Under the pieces are notes generated by a model that was not told the origin of the DNA, searched no databases, and saw only the letters and a list, made by a program, of their open reading frames with translations. A program made the position numbers and the translations under genes. From positions 186,001-250,000 of the forward strand of contig NZ_FZOR01000001.1 of NCBI RefSeq assembly GCF_900188445.1: DNA of 64,000 bases, read 5' to 3'. Below are positions 60,602 to 64,000 of the stretch, in pieces (within the stretch, counting starts at the first letter, position 1; every line of letters begins with the position of its first letter). This stretch comes from Actinomadura meyerae. Lineage in GTDB: Bacteria; Actinomycetota; Actinomycetes; Streptosporangiales; Streptosporangiaceae.

Positions 60602-60653
60602 ACGGGTCGTGCGGCCTCCGGGCGCTAGGGCGCCCTCCGGCCGCCCGACCCGT
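60602..60653. terminator. large bidirectional hairpin between convergent genes
   Basis: An outer stem of 8 bp (ACGGGTCG/CGACCCGT), a middle 6-bp GCGGCC/GGCCGC stem and an inner 6-bp GGGCGC/GCGCCC stem close a TAGG loop, with a 3x3 internal loop. It lies between the PP2C-phosphatase and nadE 3' ends. Confidence 0.65.
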
Positions 60654-60714
60654 GGTGGTGGCTGGGGTTGTTGGTCCTGGGGTTGACCCCTGAAGGCCCT
60701 GCCGCCGGGGAGCT

Positions 60715-62505
60715 TTACTTCTCTTGTTCGCGCCAGGCGTTGGTTATGGGGAGGCGGCGGTCGCGGCCGAAGTTCTTGGGGGTGATCTTCGGGCCGGGCG
60801 GGTACTGGCGGCGCTTGTACTCGGCGATGTCGACCAGGCGGATGACGCGGTCGACCAGGGCGGGGTCGTGGCCCGCCCTGATGAGGGACTCGCGGCCCAT
60901 GTCGCGTTCCACGTAGTCGGCGAGCAGCGGGTCCAGGACGGTGTACTCGGGGAGCGTGTCGCGGTCGCGCTGGTCGGGGCGCAGCTCGGCGGACGGCTCC
61001 TTCACGATGATGGCCTCGGGGATGGGCTCCTGCGCGAACGGGTGCAGGAAGGGCAGGTCGACGCCGGCCTGGGTGTTGCGCCAACGGGCCAGGTCCCACA
61101 CGGTGAGCTTGAAGACGTCCTTGATGGGGGCGAAGCCGCCCGCGGAGTCGCCGTAGAGGGTGGAGTAGCCGGTGGCGAGTTCGCTCTTGTTGCCGCCGGT
61201 CAGGACGAGGTGGCCGTGCTCGTTGGACAGCGCCATCCACACGTTGGCGCGGATGCGGGCCTGGAGGTTCTCGGCGGCGAGGCCGTGCAGGTCGAGCTGC
61301 TTCTCGAACGCCTCGACCATGCCGGCGATCGGGACGATGCGGGAGTTGACGCCCTGGCGCTTGACGAGGTCCTCGGCGTCCACGACGGAGCCCTCGGAGG
61401 AGTAGCGGCTCGGGAGCAGGACGGCGTGCACGTTCTCCGGGCCGATCGCGTCGGAGGCGATGGTGGCGACGAGCGCGGAGTCGATGCCGCCGGACAGGCC
61501 GAGGACGACGGAGCGGAAGCCGTTCTTGCGGACGTAGTCGCGGGTGCCGAGGACGAGCGCCGCGTAGATCTCGGCGAGGTCGTCCATGGGCTCGGCGACG
61601 GGCTGGGGCAGCACCGGGTGGGCGGGCAGCGGGTCCGGGGTGAGGACGTGCCGCTCGATGGTGATCGTGGTGCCGTCGTGGGCGTCGACCGGCGTGCGGC
61701 CCGGCTCCGCCGACGGGTCGGCGGCGGGCAGGGCCAGGTCGGCGACGAGGAGGTGCTCGACGAACTGGGGGGCGCGGGCCAGGGGCGTGCCGTCCGGGCC
61801 GACGATGACGGAGTCGCCGTCGAAGACGAGCTCGTCCTGGCCGCCGACCATGTTGACGTAGGCGAGGGCGCAGCCCGCCTCGCGGGCGCGTTCGGCGCAC
61901 AGTTCGAGGCGGACGTCGTCCTTGTTGCGCTCGTAGGGGGAGGCGTTGACGGAGAGCAGCAGCCCCGCGCCGGACGCGGACGTGACGCTGACCGGGCCGC
62001 CGTCCTGCCACAGGTCCTCGCAGATGACGGTGGCGACGTCGACGCCGTTGACGCGGACGACGGGCAGCCGGTCGCCCGGCACGAAGATCCGGTACTCGTC
62101 GAAGACGCCGTAGTTCGGCAGGTGGTGCTTGGCCGAGCGGACCAGGACCTCGCCGCCGTGCAGCCACGCGGCGGCGTCCAGCGGCGCGCCCGCGGGCTGC
62201 CCCGAGCGGATCGGGCCGACCGAGCGGCGGTCCAGGTAGCCGGTGACGACGGGCAGGTCGCCGAGGCCCTCGTCGGCGAGCCGGCGGGCGAGCCGGTCCA
62301 GGGCCCGCCGGCACGCCTCGACGAAGGACGCGCGGAGCGCGAGGTCCTCCACCGGGTAGCCGGCCAGCATCATCTCGGGGAAGGCGACCAGGTGCGCGCC
62401 CGCGTCGGCGGCGCGCCGGCTCCATTCCACGATCAGGTCGGCGTTGCCGTCGAGGTCGCCGACGGTCGGGTTCACCTGCGCGAGCGCGATCCTGAGCTGT
62501 GCCAC
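60715..62505 (-). CDS. nadE: glutamine-dependent NAD synthetase
   Basis: A 596-residue enzyme making NAD from deamido-NAD, ATP and glutamine. The N-terminal CN-hydrolase-type glutaminase has the Glu/Lys/Cys set in VAFPEMMLAGYP, AKHHLPNYGVFDEYR and VICEDLW. The C-terminal synthetase has the ATP loop LGLSGGIDSAL and the GGNKSELATGYSTLYGD motif. I chose GTG 62505 because it puts the family start VAQLRIALAQVNPTVGDLDGN at the N-terminus. This is the cofactor branch the NrtR-like gene at 18840 would be expected to watch, but the two are 41 kb apart. Confidence 0.95.
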   Translation of the reverse strand: MAQLRIALAQVNPTVGDLDGNADLIVEWSRRAADAGAHLVAFPEMMLAGYPVEDLALRASFVEACRRALDRLARRLADEGLGDLPVVTGYLDRRSVGPIRSGQPAGAPLDAAAWLHGGEVLVRSAKHHLPNYGVFDEYRIFVPGDRLPVVRVNGVDVATVICEDLWQDGGPVSVTSASGAGLLLSVNASPYERNKDDVRLELCAERAREAGCALAYVNMVGGQDELVFDGDSVIVGPDGTPLARAPQFVEHLLVADLALPAADPSAEPGRTPVDAHDGTTITIERHVLTPDPLPAHPVLPQPVAEPMDDLAEIYAALVLGTRDYVRKNGFRSVVLGLSGGIDSALVATIASDAIGPENVHAVLLPSRYSSEGSVVDAEDLVKRQGVNSRIVPIAGMVEAFEKQLDLHGLAAENLQARIRANVWMALSNEHGHLVLTGGNKSELATGYSTLYGDSAGGFAPIKDVFKLTVWDLARWRNTQAGVDLPFLHPFAQEPIPEAIIVKEPSAELRPDQRDRDTLPEYTVLDPLLADYVERDMGRESLIRAGHDPALVDRVIRLVDIAEYKRRQYPPGPKITPKNFGRDRRLPITNAWREQEK

Positions 62506-62537
62506 CCCACCAGAGTAGAACGCCGGAGGGCGTTTCG

Positions 62538-63791
62538 TCACTTTGACGAGAAGGCGGCGGCGCGGCGGCGGCGGATCGCGGGGGCGAGCGCGAGCTGCGC
62601 CGCCGCCGCCGTCAGGGCGAGGCCCGCGCAGCTCAGCCACAGCGCGGGCGCGCCGCCGGCGCCGAGCAGCTGGGTGCCGCCGAGCGGCGCCAGCAGGAAG
62701 CCGCCCGACCACGCCATCCCGTACAGGCCCCCGTACCGGCCGCGCAGGTCGGCGGGCGCGAGGTCGGCGACGACGGCCTGCAGGACGGACGCCGCGGTGA
62801 TCTCCCCGAGCGTCCACACCAGGATCGTCGCGGTGTAGGCGGCCACCGTCGAGGCCAGCGCGGTCAACCCGTAGCCCAGCCCGACCAGCAGGAACCCCGC
62901 GACCATCACCAGGCTGTGGTCGCGGCGGGCCAGCCACGCGTTCACCAGCGGCTGCACGATGATGATCAGCACGCCGTTCGCGGCGATCGCGAGGCCGTAG
63001 GACTGGGGGCCGAGCCCGTCCTCCTTCATCGCCAGCGGCATCGTCGTCATGCCCTGCATCAGCACGAACGTGTACACCAGGGTGACCAGCACGTAGCCGA
63101 CCATGACGCGGTCGCGCAGGACGCGCAGGAACCCGCCGGTGCTCGCGGCGCGGGCCTCCCGCGCCCGCGTCTCCGGGACGGCGCGCCACACCAGCAGCCC
63201 GAACCCGGCGCAGGTGGCCGCGTCGATCCAGAACAGCCACAGGAAGCCGCGCTGCGCGAGCGTCCCGCCGAGCACCATCGCGATCGCCCAGCCGAGGTTG
63301 ATCGCCCAGAACAGCAGCCCGAAGGCGCGCGGCCGGTCGGCGGGGGAGATGATGTCGGCCACCATCGCCTGCGCGGCGGGCCGGTACATGTCCAGCAGGA
63401 GGCCGAGCACCAGCGCCGCGGCCACCAGCGCGGCGATGCCCTGGGCGTAGCCGAGCGCGAGCATCGCGGCGCCGGTGCCGACGGTCGCGATCGTCAGCGT
63501 CGCGCGGCGGCCGAGCCGGTCCGCGAGCGCCCCGCCGAGGAGCTGGCCGCCGAGCGAGCCCGCGCCGAGCACCGCCATCACCACGCCCGCCTGCGCCAGC
63601 GACAGCCCGCGCATCGTCGTCAGGTAGAGGCCGAGGAACGGCTCGACCATCGTGCCGAGGCGGTTGAGCAGCATCCCCGCCCACAGCATCCAGAACGGCC
63701 TGGGGAAGCCGCCGACCCGGGGACGCAGGAACGCCGCGACCCTGCCGGGAGCGGGGACGACCGGAGTGTCTTCCAGAGTGGTCACCCGCAC
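62538..63791 (-). CDS. MFS transporter (12-helix)
   Basis: A 417-residue transporter with GALADRLGRRATLTIA after helix 2 and GLLLDMYRPAAQAMVADI in helix 4. The short size indicates the 12-helix type. The GTG start is 63791 (or 63785). It is divergent from the ArsR-type gene with an operator-like palindrome between them, so it is probably controlled by that regulator. Confidence 0.85.
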   Translation of the reverse strand: MRVTTLEDTPVVPAPGRVAAFLRPRVGGFPRPFWMLWAGMLLNRLGTMVEPFLGLYLTTMRGLSLAQAGVVMAVLGAGSLGGQLLGGALADRLGRRATLTIATVGTGAAMLALGYAQGIAALVAAALVLGLLLDMYRPAAQAMVADIISPADRPRAFGLLFWAINLGWAIAMVLGGTLAQRGFLWLFWIDAATCAGFGLLVWRAVPETRAREARAASTGGFLRVLRDRVMVGYVLVTLVYTFVLMQGMTTMPLAMKEDGLGPQSYGLAIAANGVLIIIVQPLVNAWLARRDHSLVMVAGFLLVGLGYGLTALASTVAAYTATILVWTLGEITAASVLQAVVADLAPADLRGRYGGLYGMAWSGGFLLAPLGGTQLLGAGGAPALWLSCAGLALTAAAAQLALAPAIRRRRAAAFSSK

Positions 63792-63821
63792 GATGGTGAG
63801 CGTTCCCGGCCCCGGTCGATA

Positions 63822-63845
63822 ATCATTTAGCGTGGGCTAAATGAT
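63822..63845. promoter_or_regulatory. perfect 10-bp inverted repeat overlapping the ArsR-type start
   Basis: ATCATTTAGC and GCTAAATGAT around GTGG; the second arm covers the ATG at 63841. It is AT-rich and shared by the two divergent genes. Confidence 0.7.
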
Positions 63846-64000
63846 CGAGTTCGTGTTCGCGCCGGACGACGTGGCCCGCGTGCGGTTCGCGTTCTCGCCG
63901 CTGTGGGAGATGGTGCGCAGCCTGCGGGTGCTCGCCGACCCCTCCGGGCACGCGCTGCACCTGCCGTGGGTGCGCACCGTCCGGCCGCGGCTGCGCGGGC
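63841..64000 (+). CDS. ArsR-type regulator with DUF5937-like N-terminus, truncated by window end
   Basis: The first 53 residues, MIEFVFAPDDVARVRFAFSP then LWEMVRSLRVLADPSGHALH, match the N-terminal domain that precedes the ArsR helix-turn-helix in many actinomycete regulators. The DNA-binding part is outside the window. The start is ATG 63841 inside the palindrome, so translation and repression sites coincide. Confidence 0.7.
   Translation, partial: MIEFVFAPDDVARVRFAFSPLWEMVRSLRVLADPSGHALHLPWVRTVRPRLRG

Noticed and set aside
58208..62425. 1405-residue open frame on the minus strand
   Set aside because: It is antisense to the TetR and PP2C-phosphatase genes and then runs in a wrong frame through nadE; composition and lack of motifs mark it as a shadow.
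1..64000. CRISPR arrays, integrases, transposases, rRNA operons
   Set aside because: None was found: the only direct repeats are short (12-18 bases) with no regular spacers, and no recombinase motifs were seen.

Overview
The window is about 72-75% G+C on inspection, with GTG and TTG starts, dense four-base ATGA/GTGA gene overlaps and several start codons that look leaderless. It carries two coenzyme-F420 genes, an LprG/P55 lipid-export pair and families common in actinomycetes (Rv1733c-like, DUF5685-like, the actinobacterial SAM methyltransferase family). This points to a filamentous actinomycete chromosome. A Thermomonosporaceae-type genome such as Actinomadura is my best guess but is not proven from sequence. 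There is no rRNA, phage, transposase or CRISPR array; almost all of it looks like resident chromosome.

Layout. 0-2.2 kb: a drug-exporter/MarR pair behind a 39-bp palindrome. 2.2-7.0 kb: a complete five-gene branched-chain amino-acid ABC transporter operon on the minus strand. 7.2-9.7 kb: a lipoprotein zinc peptidase, a thiamine-binding-type protein, an enoyl-CoA hydratase and tRNA-Met. 9.8-12.8 kb: lprG-P55 and an Rv1733c-like protein. 12.8-15.5 kb: a BKACE-type enzyme and a secreted hydrolase. 15.6-19.7 kb: a tightly packed four-gene operon (NrtR-like Nudix regulator, J-domain/pseudokinase, von Willebrand A protein, divergent adenylosuccinate-synthetase-like enzyme). This is the strongest candidate here for an undescribed system. 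19.8-24.7 kb: an amino-acid permease divergent from gamma-glutamyltranspeptidase, then cutA.

24.7-33.3 kb: a DUF2236 oxygenase, an MFS exporter next to csoR, a phosphatase, alanine dehydrogenase, a methyltransferase, glycerate kinase and a purine permease. 33.6-38.9 kb: an XRE/TPR regulator, a protein with an extreme Cys/Asp tail, and copC followed by a copD-ctaG fusion. 38.9-47.5 kb: two two-component systems, an F420-type LLM oxidoreductase, a baeRF-type protein and a membrane glycosyltransferase. 47.5-52.8 kb: a membrane hydrolase, a LigD-like protein with an intact phosphoesterase but a disabled ligase domain, an HhH membrane protein, map, a small conserved protein and F420:NADP oxidoreductase. 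52.8-64 kb: a K+ channel, panB, an MFS/TetR pair, a PAS-GAF-PP2C-ATPase regulator, nadE, and an MFS gene divergent from an ArsR-type regulator that runs off the end.

Common themes: transporters paired with their own regulator and a visible inverted-repeat operator (MarR, TetR, ArsR and possibly CsoR); envelope and copper handling; NAD- and F420-linked redox. Short tandem repeats sit just after the 3' ends of two minus-strand genes.
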